Below, one piece after another: positions 46,593 through 54,871 of a stretch of DNA of 64,000 nt (its first letter is position 1; each line of letters starts with the position of its first letter). Location: contig JBAZZT010000007.1 of assembly GCA_041658705.1 (NCBI GenBank), positions 1 through 64,000 of the forward strand. Reading direction: 5' to 3'. A model generated the notes under the pieces. That model did not search any database. It had not been told where the DNA came from and was given only the letters and a program-made list of their open reading frames with translations. The DNA is from CAIKNB01 sp041658705 (GTDB taxonomy: Bacteria; Patescibacteriota; Patescibacteriia; 2-12-FULL-60-25). The position numbers and the translations under genes were made by a program.

Positions 46593-47966
46593 CTAAGCGT
46601 AGTAGTTGTGCCAACGCAGGGCGTAGGCGTCGCCGATCTCGAGTACGTCGTCTTTGCCGAAGACGACAGTGCCAGTCTTCTCGACTTGGCTGTCGAAGAT
46701 AATCGGCTCGCCGTTCTTGTAGATGCAGCACGGGTGGGCATCGAGCATCTTGAACAGGATGTAGCTGCCCTGGCGCGTCAGACTTCCGCGGACGAGCGCC
46801 TCTTGGCGCGGAAGGTTGATGCGGCACTCGTCGGATGAACCGATCGTCACGAGCTGGCCGAAGTCCAGCTCACCGCGCTCGAACAAGAGCTGTGTCGGTC
46901 TGACCTGGTCCACCTTATTCAAGCCGAGCGTGATCTTGCCGGTGGCGTCCCGGATGAAGCCTTCGCAACCCCGCATGATGACTTCGAGGACGCCCTTCTC
47001 CCGAAACGTGAACCTGGGCACAGGATAGATCGAGGTTTGCAGGAAGTTCTCGACGAGCAGCTTTGGTTTTGCCTGGCGCGGCCTGTCGAGAGCTGCGTCG
47101 AGATACTCCTGGTAGCGCTCAAGCCCCAGGGCATGCTTGACCGCGCTTTCTTCGGTTTGCAGGAAGCGCAGCAACCTTTCGCAAATCTGGTCAGCCTCGG
47201 CCGGACGGACGGCGCGAATCAGCCTGGTTTCGGTCAGCAACTCCACCTTCAGCTCCTCGACCATCGAGCGGGCGCGCCTGCTGCAAGAGCTGGCGGTTTC
47301 GGACTGGTCCCGATTCGTGCTAAGCCAGCGCTCCTTGAATATTTCATTCAGCTTATCCGGCGCAAGCTTCTTCCCATTGTCCTCAACGAATGCTCCTCCG
47401 AGCAACCGCATGTGGAGATGGTTGAGCTCGACGGTCTGCAACCCGGTGATCGTGCAGAAGCAAAGATACGGCTTGACGAAGCGGACATCGACGAGCCGCG
47501 AGCCGTCGATGAGTACGAGGCCTCCGGCGCTTTTCACGAACTTGATCTCGTGGATGAAGGCCAGTGGAATGCTCAACTCCTGGCCTTCGCAGCGGACGTC
47601 GATCCACTCATCCAGGCAGACGCCGAAGAGCGTGCGCTTCTGCGATTCGACCAGGGCGAAGGATGAGAGGGACTTGCCTATCGGATCTGACGTGAGCATG
47701 CGACGCAGGCTCTCGATGTCGATCTGATCGGACTTGGGCATACCAGGAGGCGGTGCTGGTGTCGCTTGATAAGATCCGCGACTCCCGCCGCCCAGCAGAT
47801 ACAGCAGCCCGACGCCCAAAGCGACGGCACCGCCGACCCGGATGAGCGAACGGACCGCCGAAGCCGCCGTGTTGGCGATGGCCGCGCCTTCGCTGGGGCT
47901 GACGTCCAAGTAGGCACCGCCCAGCGGCGCGCCTTTGAAGCTTCCGCCGATGAATGCGCTTTTCAT
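46593..47966 (-). CDS. Membrane protein with C-terminal FHA-like domain
   Basis: 457 aa. The N-terminus is Gly-rich, then one membrane helix (VGGAVALGVGLLYLLGG). A long middle region follows (EQELSIPLAFIHEIKF-like strands, then helices). The last 100 residues look like a forkhead-associated domain (LVTIGSSDECRINLPRQ, LVRGSLTRQGSYILF, IYKNGEPIIF, DVLEIGDAYALRW), which binds phosphothreonine; the usual Arg/Ser contacts are only partly conserved. The start overlaps the upstream stop (ATGA), with GAGGAG before it. It could link phospho-signalling to the envelope cluster; no kinase gene is in the window. Confidence 0.72.
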   Translation of the reverse strand: MKSAFIGGSFKGAPLGGAYLDVSPSEGAAIANTAASAVRSLIRVGGAVALGVGLLYLLGGGSRGSYQATPAPPPGMPKSDQIDIESLRRMLTSDPIGKSLSSFALVESQKRTLFGVCLDEWIDVRCEGQELSIPLAFIHEIKFVKSAGGLVLIDGSRLVDVRFVKPYLCFCTITGLQTVELNHLHMRLLGGAFVEDNGKKLAPDKLNEIFKERWLSTNRDQSETASSCSRRARSMVEELKVELLTETRLIRAVRPAEADQICERLLRFLQTEESAVKHALGLERYQEYLDAALDRPRQAKPKLLVENFLQTSIYPVPRFTFREKGVLEVIMRGCEGFIRDATGKITLGLNKVDQVRPTQLLFERGELDFGQLVTIGSSDECRINLPRQEALVRGSLTRQGSYILFKMLDAHPCCIYKNGEPIIFDSQVEKTGTVVFGKDDVLEIGDAYALRWHNYYA

Positions 47967-48616
47967 ATCTCATCTCCTCGCAACAGTTCGACGCGGCAAT
48001 AGACTGACCGCGCAGCGCCGGGACATGGCTCTGACCATACCTCCACGACTTTGGGCTGCTTCGGATATTCGCCGCTCAAACGAATCCGGCAATTTCTTAC
48101 ATCCTTGCAACCTTCGCCACGGGTGATCAACCAGTTGCACTCAAGCGATGGCGGATCGACCTTTTGACCGTCGATTTCTCCACGAGTGGCCAGCCTGCCG
48201 CGAAAACATTCCGGATCATCTTGTCCCGGAAAAAACTTGGCCAAGCTCTGGTCAGAGACGGGTACGGTGAAGACCTTGGTCTCGACTTGAGGCGCCGTCT
48301 TCTTCTGGCTCGCCGCTGCAGCCTTCGGTCTGACATTAGACTCATAATACATACCGAAACCGACGAGTCCGAAGATGAGTCCGAGACCGAAAAGGGTTGG
48401 CAAAAGTGCCAATCCGAACGTCAGCTTGAGACGCCGGGATGCAGTGGTGGCTGCGACCTGGATCTTACGACTCTCCTTGGTCGCGGAAAGCTCATCGAGC
48501 TTGTTTAGAGCGGCGCTAAGCTCCGCTTCGAGCTGCGCGATACGCAACTGCTCTGCCGACTTGGGCGTCCCATCAGGGTTAAGCCCGGAATCTGACTCAC
48601 TTATCACTACTGGCAT
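47963..48616 (-). CDS. Single-pass membrane protein with coiled coil
   Basis: 217 aa from MPVVISESDSGLNPDGTPKS, fixed by ACGGAGGTCACC before the ATG. Acidic N-terminus, a coiled coil (QLRIAQLEAELSAALNKLDE), a basic patch, one membrane helix (FGLALLPTLFGLGLIFGLVG), and an outer domain with six Cys, suggesting disulfides (PECFRGRLATRGEIDGQK, GEGCKDVRNCRIRLSG). Coupled by ATGA to the FHA-like protein, so the two probably form a complex. Unrecognised family. Confidence 0.75.
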   Translation of the reverse strand: MPVVISESDSGLNPDGTPKSAEQLRIAQLEAELSAALNKLDELSATKESRKIQVAATTASRRLKLTFGLALLPTLFGLGLIFGLVGFGMYYESNVRPKAAAASQKKTAPQVETKVFTVPVSDQSLAKFFPGQDDPECFRGRLATRGEIDGQKVDPPSLECNWLITRGEGCKDVRNCRIRLSGEYPKQPKVVEVWSEPCPGAARSVYCRVELLRGDEI

Positions 48617-48686
48617 GGTGACCTCCGTCTTTGATTGTCCAAGGACCGTCTGAAACGTGAAAGGACGATCCTTTTCAGGATTGGTC

Positions 48687-48715
48687 TTTTTATTATATTT
48701 TAGGCTTTTTGTCAA
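48687..48715 (-). promoter_or_regulatory. Promoter for the gene pair 48616-46593
   Basis: Minus strand TTGACA (48715-48710) with TAAAAA at 17 bases (48692-48687); a perfect TATAAT lies only 12 bases away, so the true -10 is ambiguous. Confidence 0.55.
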
Positions 48716-48733
48716 TGTGGATGACGTATAAGA

Positions 48734-48761
48734 GTAGGGGCAATTCATGAATTGCCCCTAC
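48734..48761. repeat. GTAGGGGCAATTCA palindrome
   Basis: Third copy of the 28-bp palindrome also at 312-339 and 9257-9284, between the terminator of one unit and the promoter of the next. Confidence 0.9.
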
Positions 48762-48773
48762 GCGATATAAGAA

Positions 48774-48807
48774 AACCCCCTGCAACCGAGTGGTTGCAGG
48801 GGGTGGC
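48774..48807 (-). terminator. Rho-independent terminator
   Basis: CCCCCTGCAACC ACTC GGTTGCAGGGGG then TTTTCTTAT on the minus strand, a very stable hairpin ending the 51601-48839 unit. Confidence 0.92.
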
Positions 48808-48838
48808 GAAGCAAAGTGCTAAGTAAGTAAGGAGCGGC

Positions 48839-50521
48839 TCAAGGATCTTCGTCGGGATCCTTGGCGCAAGACGGGGAATTCGGGTTGCGCGAGCAGTAAC
48901 GCTCCGCGCCAGGCTCCCCGTCGCCTGATGAGGCCACGCGTACCGGAGCGTGCCGCCGTGCCTTGCGCTCGGCGTTGGGTCCGGTCTGGGTGGCCGAAAT
49001 AGCAGGCTTGGTGAGATCCGGAGGCAGGGTCACGAGGATCTCGTGCGAAGGTTCGGTCTCGTTTCCGATGTAGCGTGCCACCACGCGATAGACGTACGTA
49101 TTGTTCGACACGACCGACACGTCGTCGAAATGCGTGATGCTGCCTTCGGTCAGTTGGGTGAGCGCGGTGTAGCTGGTCTCGCTTGAGAGCCGACGCTCCA
49201 CCGTGTAACCCTTGGCCTGGTGGATCTCGCTCCAGGTCAACCGCACCATCGAACCGCGGGGCTCGGCTTGGGGTGCGGGCATCTTGCCTACGGACAGTGT
49301 CTTGCCGCGGTTCAGAGCCACGGTATCGGCGCTTCCCCAGGTCACGGCCCGCAGCACCAAACTCGATGCGCAGTAGAGTACGAGGATGGCGAACGGCGCA
49401 GCCAGGATCCAACGCAGCGCTTGCGCGCGCGAGGCGTTGCCCGGCTTGAGGACGAGGAAGAGCACGAGCGCCGCGACCCCGCCGACCACCGCCGCGTACC
49501 AGGGCAGGATGCCAAAGCTCGTGTTGCCCAGCAGCAGGTCAGCTTCCACCGCCTTGTACATGCCCACGAGCGCCGTCCACACGTTCGGGAAGAACGTGCG
49601 CAGCAGCATCATGGCCATGAGCGCATAGCCGAGCTTCTCGATGAGAAGCGCGGAGCGCAGACGGCGACCAAGGATGTCGTGCCCGGCTGCCGCCAAGAAG
49701 CTGTACAGGATGAAACCTGCGAAGCTGACGGCGAACATGGCTCGGCTGGACCTGAAGTCAGGGTCGAGGACTCCCACCATGAGCACCGGGTAAAGCGACA
49801 GGATGATCCGCGCCTTCATGGCGTAGACCGCCGGAATGAAGCGTTCCTGATCGGCGAGGTTGACGCCTTTCTGGACCGCTTCGAGCGCGCCGTTCTTGCC
49901 CTTGGCCGCGATGTGCGTGACCATGCGGACGAAGTAGTTACTGCTACCCTCCGCGACATCGATGCCGAACGTGGCCAAGCGGGCGAAGAAGTGAGCCGTC
50001 GCGAAGACGATCTCGATGGCCACCACGATGAGCACGGCGCCCATCACGGAACAGCCCACGGAATGCGTAGCTTGTCCGCCAGCGAAGAGCGCCGCGCCGA
50101 GGACGAGCAGCCCGAGGCACGCGTAACCGAGCACGTTCCAGGCGGAGTATTCGCCCGTCGCCCTCAAATCGTTGAGGACGAGGAGCGCCAGCGTAGCGAC
50201 GCCGACGACCAGCGTAACCAGCGCCCAGACACCTCCCCCATCTTCTTGCATGAGGAGGTTCCAGACGCCGAAGCCGGTGGCCAGGGCGATGATTATCTTG
50301 GCCGCTTTGGACAGGCTACGCGAGATCGGGTAGATCACCCGCTCATAGAACTGGTCGGCGAGATTGCCGGCGAGGGTCAGCGTACCCGGTACGCCGTTGC
50401 GCAGACTCTGCAGCAGGGCGTCCACCCCGGCCCTGGTAGCGGCGCTACCGAAGGCGCGGGCAGAGGACAATCCGATGAGCAACGCTACTAGAGCGACGAC
50501 ACCAATCACGATGGTTTCCAT
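48839..50521 (-). CDS. Polytopic membrane protein with fibronectin type III domain
   Basis: 560 aa with AAGGAG before the ATG. About ten membrane helices occupy residues 1-390 (IVIGVVALVALLIGLSSARA at the start). Then a fibronectin type III-like domain (MVRLTWSEIHQAKGYTVERR, THFDDVSVVSNNTYVYRVVA) of about 85 residues and a charged tail ending PNSPSCAKDPDEDP. An integral membrane platform with an external adhesive module is likely; no transporter or enzyme motif is seen. It follows the RG-rich gene by 12 bases. Confidence 0.78.
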   Translation of the reverse strand: METIVIGVVALVALLIGLSSARAFGSAATRAGVDALLQSLRNGVPGTLTLAGNLADQFYERVIYPISRSLSKAAKIIIALATGFGVWNLLMQEDGGGVWALVTLVVGVATLALLVLNDLRATGEYSAWNVLGYACLGLLVLGAALFAGGQATHSVGCSVMGAVLIVVAIEIVFATAHFFARLATFGIDVAEGSSNYFVRMVTHIAAKGKNGALEAVQKGVNLADQERFIPAVYAMKARIILSLYPVLMVGVLDPDFRSSRAMFAVSFAGFILYSFLAAAGHDILGRRLRSALLIEKLGYALMAMMLLRTFFPNVWTALVGMYKAVEADLLLGNTSFGILPWYAAVVGGVAALVLFLVLKPGNASRAQALRWILAAPFAILVLYCASSLVLRAVTWGSADTVALNRGKTLSVGKMPAPQAEPRGSMVRLTWSEIHQAKGYTVERRLSSETSYTALTQLTEGSITHFDDVSVVSNNTYVYRVVARYIGNETEPSHEILVTLPPDLTKPAISATQTGPNAERKARRHAPVRVASSGDGEPGAERYCSRNPNSPSCAKDPDEDP

Positions 50522-50533
50522 TCGAGCAACTCC

Positions 50534-51601
50534 TTAGCGGCGCCCGCGGCGTCGCCGTGCGAGATCTTGTTGCAGCCTTGTGTTCCAATCGTCCAAGGCC
50601 CGATTGCCCTGGTCGACGATTTCGCTGGCGCTTTTGAACCCGGCGCCGGGCTTGTCGATGGCCTTGCCAGCGAAAGTCTCGACTGACTTTAGCAGCTTGG
50701 TCATGATTTGGCCGATCCCCGTAGGCGGTTTTTCCGCGCCCACAGTCGCCTGGAGATAGGGCATCCAGTCCCGCGCTTCACGCCGGGAAAGATCGACCAG
50801 GAGCTTCACGACTTCGTGCCGCGGACCTTTGATCTTGTCGCGGTACTTGTCGAATTCCAGCTTGAGCGACTTGGGGCCGAGTGCCTCTTCGGCTTCTTCC
50901 TCGGTCATGCCGCCCGCCACCATGGCCGCCAGCAACGCCGGTCGCTGTTCCGCAGCCGCTTCGTCGAGCCGAGACAACTCGAGGTATTTGGCCACGAGTT
51001 GGTCGCGCTTGTCTTGCGGCAGCGTGAGCAAACCCTCTTTGTACCCGACCGACTGCATCACCTTGGCCTGCAAGGCCTTCTCCGCCGCGTTCAACGCGTC
51101 GGCCTCGTCCTTGGGGGTGACCTTGCCTTTGCGCGACTGCGCCTCGCCGATGCCGTGGATGAAACTGTCGATGGCTTCATCCGACATCGCGATGTATTCA
51201 GGATTCACGCCGAGTTTTTCCAGCGCGTCCTTGAACGCTTGCGGGGTCTGGATGGATGCGGCCACGAACGAAGTGAAGAATTCTCCGACTCCGGGAAGAG
51301 CCGTGAGCCAGCCCGTGATGCTCTCCACGTTACCGCCCAACTTCTGGATGATCGGGTACGACCAGGCCAGGTCGAATCCGGATTCGCCCATCTTGTGGGT
51401 GATCATCTGCACGAGGTTGGATAGCATGCGGTACTTGAAGCGCGGATTCGCTGCCAGATCGGCACCGTCCATATTGTTGTTACGCCTGCCGCCCCTGCCG
51501 CGTCCGCGTCCTTGTCCGCCACCGCCACCGCCTCCGCGATTTGCCGGATTGCCGCCGTTATCGTCATCATCGTACGGATTGTCGTCGAAGTTGCTGACCA
51601 T
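50534..51601 (-). CDS. RG-rich protein, 355 aa
   Basis: Begins with an acidic segment (DDNPYDDDDNGGNPANRGGG), then a Gly/Arg-rich low-complexity stretch of the RGG-box type, then a mostly helical domain (residues about 50-320; ANPRFKYRMLSNLVQMITHK, LTLPQDKRDQLVAKYLELSR) and a basic end RRRRGRR. RGG-like tails bind RNA or drive condensation in other organisms; here a role is inferred only from composition. AGAGAGG lies before the ATG, a consensus promoter upstream, and it shares a transcript with the FN3 membrane protein. Confidence 0.75.
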   Translation of the reverse strand: MVSNFDDNPYDDDDNGGNPANRGGGGGGGQGRGRGRGGRRNNNMDGADLAANPRFKYRMLSNLVQMITHKMGESGFDLAWSYPIIQKLGGNVESITGWLTALPGVGEFFTSFVAASIQTPQAFKDALEKLGVNPEYIAMSDEAIDSFIHGIGEAQSRKGKVTPKDEADALNAAEKALQAKVMQSVGYKEGLLTLPQDKRDQLVAKYLELSRLDEAAAEQRPALLAAMVAGGMTEEEAEEALGPKSLKLEFDKYRDKIKGPRHEVVKLLVDLSRREARDWMPYLQATVGAEKPPTGIGQIMTKLLKSVETFAGKAIDKPGAGFKSASEIVDQGNRALDDWNTRLQQDLARRRRGRR

Positions 51602-51689
51602 GATAAACCTCTCTGTCCCGTCAAACGGGACAATGTTCTGTTGTCAAAGCCGCTCCCGACGAGACAGAATGCCTCATCAAGAACGCTTT

Positions 51690-51718
51690 AAAATAGCATA
51701 AAATGGTGATTTTGTCAA
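51690..51718 (-). promoter_or_regulatory. Sigma-70 promoter for the RG-rich/FN3 unit
   Basis: Minus strand TTGACA (51718-51713), 17-base spacer, TATTTT (51695-51690), 90 bases before the ATG. Confidence 0.85.
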
Positions 51719-51776
51719 GCGGGGCTGTACAGATGAAATAGAGGGTAGAAAGTAGAGGGTAGCTAGAAAGATAAAT

Positions 51777-51885
51777 AGTCATCCTGAGCGGAGCAGCAGC
51801 GCAGTCGAAGGACCTTTATCAGCCGTCGGTTCAGACCAACGCCTATAAAGGTCCTTCGGCTGCGCTCAGGATGACAATTTTTTTG
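51777..51885. repeat. Two inverted TCGAAGGACCTTTATAA-class units
   Basis: GTCATCCTGAGCGGAGCAGC...TCGAAGGACCTTTAT at 51778-51822, and TATAAAGGTCCTTCGGCTGC...CAGGATGACA at 51843-51875, in opposite orientation, forming a hairpin. Confidence 0.8.
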
Positions 51886-51917
51886 ATACAGAATAGCCAA
51901 AAACTGGCTTAAACAAT

Positions 51918-52219
51918 AAGAAAACCCCCCACAGAACATCGGCTTTACTGTGAGGGGCGAGAGTGCATGCTATGGCCGGCGGAAAACTTGGCCAGTCGCA
52001 GGCTTCCCAAGGGGGCGATCAATTCCCGTGGGCATGGTGTGTTTTCAAGTCTCTGCAACGAGACGCCGATTTTCACCAATTCGGTTACCCGGCGGAAAGG
52101 TACACCGGTGGCCAGATACGATCGCGAACATGGCCAAGCGACACGCCCGAATGCGCTGGTCGGTGATGCGCAGACGAGCACCCGTGAATCGGGCCGCGAG
52201 GCAATGCGGTCCGATCAGC
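51918..52219 (-). ncRNA. Putative structured RNA, about 300 nt
   Basis: On the minus strand a TTGACG-17-TATTTT promoter (52254-52226) precedes a 300-base stretch without ribosome site or plausible gene, which ends in a CCCCTCACAG / CTGTGGGGGG hairpin with TTTTCTTATTG (51958-51918). Short complementary segments inside (GGCGTCTCG, TTTCCGCCGG with CCGGCC) suggest folding. It lacks the RNase P, tmRNA and SRP RNA signatures I know. Two reading frames of 70-78 codons overlap it but have no start signals. Confidence 0.5.
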
Positions 52220-52225
52220 GATAAA

Positions 52226-52254
52226 AAAATATCACGCCTTCGAGGGAGCGTCAA
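52226..52254 (-). promoter_or_regulatory. Sigma-70 promoter for the putative 300-nt RNA
   Basis: Minus strand TTGACG (52254-52249), 17-base spacer, TATTTT (52231-52226). Confidence 0.65.
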
Positions 52255-52261
52255 GATTAGC

Positions 52262-52453
52262 TAGCTGGTAGACAGTAGACAGTAGAGGGTAGAGGGTAGA
52301 GGGTAGCCAAAAAATATAAGCAAATGTCATCCTCGAGCGAAGCGAAGGATCTTCCTATACCTTAAGGAATTGGAAGATTCTTCGGCCGTCAGACGGCCTC
52401 AAGAATGACATCTCTCTTATTACCAAAAGGGCGCACAACCGTGCACCCCTACG
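52262..52453. repeat. GTAGAC/GAGGGTAG words, right copy of the 85-bp inverted pair, degenerate palindrome
   Basis: 52326-52410 is the reverse complement of 46400-46484. 52427-52453 is a degraded GGGCGCA...TGCACCCC palindrome. Simple TAGACAGTAGAGGGTAG words flank them. No gene in 52255-52472. Confidence 0.75.
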
Positions 52454-52472
52454 TCTGGCTACCCTCTACCCT

Positions 52473-54023
52473 CTACTTTCTACCTTCTATTTCAAACGCC
52501 ACGCTGTCGGGATTATCTGCGATCTTCTCATATCTCGCGTCGGCTGCGACGGCTTGGATGAATTTGGGATGTTTTTTCTTGCTCGCGAAAATGAATTTCG
52601 CGTCCAGCTCATGCATCAACGCAAAACGTTCGTCGGCGGTCGAAGTGCTGTTTTCCCACGTCACATCGCGCACCGCGTCGGATAAGCTGGATGAGGCGGC
52701 GTACAGGAAAGTCGGGTCCAGGCCGGAGACGTAGCGCAAGCGATCATCGGCGGCGAACAACATGGGGAACTCGTCCCAGCTGGCATGGAACACGCGGTCG
52801 CCCGGCGCGGCGCGGCGCGATATCTCGCGCAGCGTCGCAGCGTAAACATCATCCGGATAAAGCGCCGGATGCGCATCCGTCCAGACTTTGACGACACCGC
52901 GCGCGAGCAAAGCCACGATGGCCAGACCTGCGAAACCTAAATAAATCTTGCCCTTCCAACCCGTGAATCGCGCGAGCATGTCGCGGAACAGTTTACCCGC
53001 ATCAACGTGCGACCACAGCACTGCGCACCACAAAGCCAGGATGGGCGCGAGATATTCCACGTTGCGCCGACTCTTGAGCGCCAGTGCCACGAAAACGGCG
53101 AGCACCCAGGCGAGCGCCACGGTGAGTTTGGCTTTTTCCTGTTCAAGCGGTCGGCGCGCTGCGATGAACATCCCGATTAAACCCACGCCCGCGATGCAGA
53201 TCCAAATCGCGAAGGAGGAAAAAATGCCGCTGATGCTCGGCGCATACCATTCGCTGCCCATGGCCACGCGGTCGAGCGGCGTGCCGAGCCCGATCACGAA
53301 CGCCTGATACCACAAGAACTCGAGGATATGGTCGCGGTTGGGGTGAATCAGAAGTCCCGCGGCGACGCCAGCCAAACATACCGGCACGCTCTTCCAATAT
53401 CCCTCACCTAACGCCGCGCGCCAACTTTTTTCCGCCACGAAAATCTCGTAACACGCGGCTCCGGCCGCCAGCAGGATGAGCGAACCGATGAGCAAAAGAA
53501 AACCGCCATGGGTGAGCGCAAAAATGAACGCGATGAACGCGAGGAGCCAGTATCTCTTGCGCCAAGCCGCATACAAACCGCAAACGTAAAGCAACAGCGC
53601 GAGCGGCGAAGCTTTGGACAAGATGAGACGGAACAGCGCGGGCTGGGTCAGAGCCAGGAGCGCGGTCCAGAGCCAGGGTGCGGGAAGCTTGAATCCGCGC
53701 AAAACAGCGTAGAACAAAGTGAGGAAAGCGGCGGCAAAAATCACGCTCGCGATACGCAAACCTTGAAACATGCCGAAAGCGGCGCTGAACGGCGCGACTG
53801 CGGCGTGAAAAAGAAAATGCTGGTCAGCAAAAGTCCGACCCAGGATCGTCAGGTCGAGCCAGGGAAAATTCGCGAGCGGCCCATACTGCCACACGAGCGC
53901 CGCAGCTTTGGCATGATAAAAAGCGTCCGGATCGACAAAGCCGTTCCACGGCATGAAGATGGCGAACCAAACGAGCGCAGCGCTGAAAACCAACGTATAT
54001 TCTAGGACTTTGCGACGGGACAT
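52473..54023 (-). CDS. GT-C fold glycosyltransferase-like membrane protein
   Basis: 516 aa from MSRRKVLEYTLVFSAALVWF. About 11 membrane helices. The first periplasmic loop has WNGFVDPDAFYHAKAAALVW, where the DPDAFYH acid-bearing motif resembles the catalytic Asp loop of GT-C enzymes such as oligosaccharyltransferase STT3/PMT-like proteins. A soluble C-terminal domain of about 130 residues follows (GDRVFHASWDEFPMLFAADD). It would move sugars from lipid carriers to proteins or glycans outside the membrane; the donor and acceptor are unknown. No ribosome site. Confidence 0.72.
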   Translation of the reverse strand: MSRRKVLEYTLVFSAALVWFAIFMPWNGFVDPDAFYHAKAAALVWQYGPLANFPWLDLTILGRTFADQHFLFHAAVAPFSAAFGMFQGLRIASVIFAAAFLTLFYAVLRGFKLPAPWLWTALLALTQPALFRLILSKASPLALLLYVCGLYAAWRKRYWLLAFIAFIFALTHGGFLLLIGSLILLAAGAACYEIFVAEKSWRAALGEGYWKSVPVCLAGVAAGLLIHPNRDHILEFLWYQAFVIGLGTPLDRVAMGSEWYAPSISGIFSSFAIWICIAGVGLIGMFIAARRPLEQEKAKLTVALAWVLAVFVALALKSRRNVEYLAPILALWCAVLWSHVDAGKLFRDMLARFTGWKGKIYLGFAGLAIVALLARGVVKVWTDAHPALYPDDVYAATLREISRRAAPGDRVFHASWDEFPMLFAADDRLRYVSGLDPTFLYAASSSLSDAVRDVTWENSTSTADERFALMHELDAKFIFASKKKHPKFIQAVAADARYEKIADNPDSVAFEIEGRK

Positions 54024-54084
54024 GGGGTAAGAGTAAACAAGCAACAAGACGTTAACAAGTAACGAGCAACTAACCAGTCCAGGA

Positions 54085-54330
54085 TGCTGATAAAGGTCCT
54101 TCGACTCGCTCGAAGCTCGCTCAGGATGACAATATTTTTTATCCTGTCGTCCGGAGCCTGCTGCGCCACGTTCTACGTGGTCGAAGGACCTTTATAAAGC
54201 ACGCGGTTAATTTTGTCTTCCCCTTTCTGTCATCCTGAGCTTGTCGAAGGACCTTTATAAAGCACATGATTCATCTCCGTTTTCCCTCCTGTCATCCTGA
54301 GCTTGTCGAAGGACCTTTATAAGCAATCGA
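54085..54330. repeat. Cluster of TCGAAGGACCTTTATAA-class repeats
   Basis: Four units, with TCCTTCGACTCGCTCGAAGC, ACGTTCTACGTGGTCGAAGG, and two copies of GTCATCCTGAGCTTGTCGAA then GGACCTTTATAA. The last one forms the false tail of the GIY-YIG pseudogene at 54317. Confidence 0.85.
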
Positions 54331-54602
54331 TCGTCTTTAAGTCTGGATTGACGCTTTTGATCAGATCCATTTTCTTCTGCCTTCTCCAATCCTTTAAGTT
54401 GCTTCTCCCGTTTCAAAGCCTGTTCAATCCGCTCAAAGCTTTCATAGTAAATCAGGTCCACCGCATTATATTTTTCCGCGAAACCCCAAACCGTCTTTGC
54501 CTTATGTTGGTTTAATCTTTTACCAAGTTCATTCGTGACGCCAATGTATAAGACGGTCCTGAATATATTGCTTAAGATATAAACGTAATATCGATTATCC
54601 AT
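54317..54602 (-). pseudogene. Frameshifted GIY-YIG protein gene
   Basis: The frame from 54602 starts well (MDNRYYVYILSNIFRTVLYI, EQALKREKQLKG) but then departs from the family pattern. Removing one A from the AAA at 54393-54395 restores the normal ending: DWRRQKKMDLIKSVNPDLKT, then IDCL and a stop at 54317-54319. As it stands, the frame runs on to 54255 through repeat DNA, adding LRQAQDDRRENGDESCAL. It is either a recent frameshift or a sequencing error in a short A run. The intact relatives are at 2974 and 42281. Confidence 0.8.
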
Positions 54603-54679
54603 TCTTTACAGCTCTCATGGAACGGACTGACCGTCAATAGCTCAAGCGTTGTTGATAAAAAATTCGCCCGACCACGAAC

Positions 54680-54795
54680 TATAAAGGTCCTTCGACTCGC
54701 TCGAAGCTCGCTCAGGATGACAGGGGGTTTTTTAATCCTGTCATCCTGAGCCTGCTGCGCCACGTTCTACGTGGTCGAAGGACCTTTATAAGCAA
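54680..54795. repeat. Two inverted TCGAAGGACCTTTATAA-class units
   Basis: TATAAAGGTCCTTCGACTCG...CAGGATGACAG and GTCATCCTGAGCCTGCTGCG...TCGAAGGACCTTTATAA, separated by GGGGGTTTTTT, together a long hairpin. No gene in 54603-54828. Confidence 0.8.
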
Positions 54796-54828
54796 TTGTG
54801 TTTTTACTCTCTTCCCCCCCCAACCAAA

Positions 54829-54854
54829 ACCCCCCGGCGGGACCGGGGGGTTGT
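54829..54854 (-). terminator. Terminator of the pilin-like cluster
   Basis: ACCCCCCGG TCCCG CCGGGGGGT then TTTGG on the minus strand, 18 bases after the last pilin-like gene. Confidence 0.85.
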
Positions 54855-54871
54855 TCGTTGCGCAACGAACT

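Noticed and set aside
49220..50491. 423-codon plus-strand frame opposite the FN3 membrane protein
   Set aside because: Low-complexity His/Arg/Glu-rich product typical of an antisense shadow; the minus frame has membrane helices, ribosome site and terminator.
51945..52254. Reading frames of 69-78 codons in the putative 300-nt RNA
   Set aside because: No ribosome site, no membrane or domain pattern, overlapping frames in both phases; an RNA fits better.
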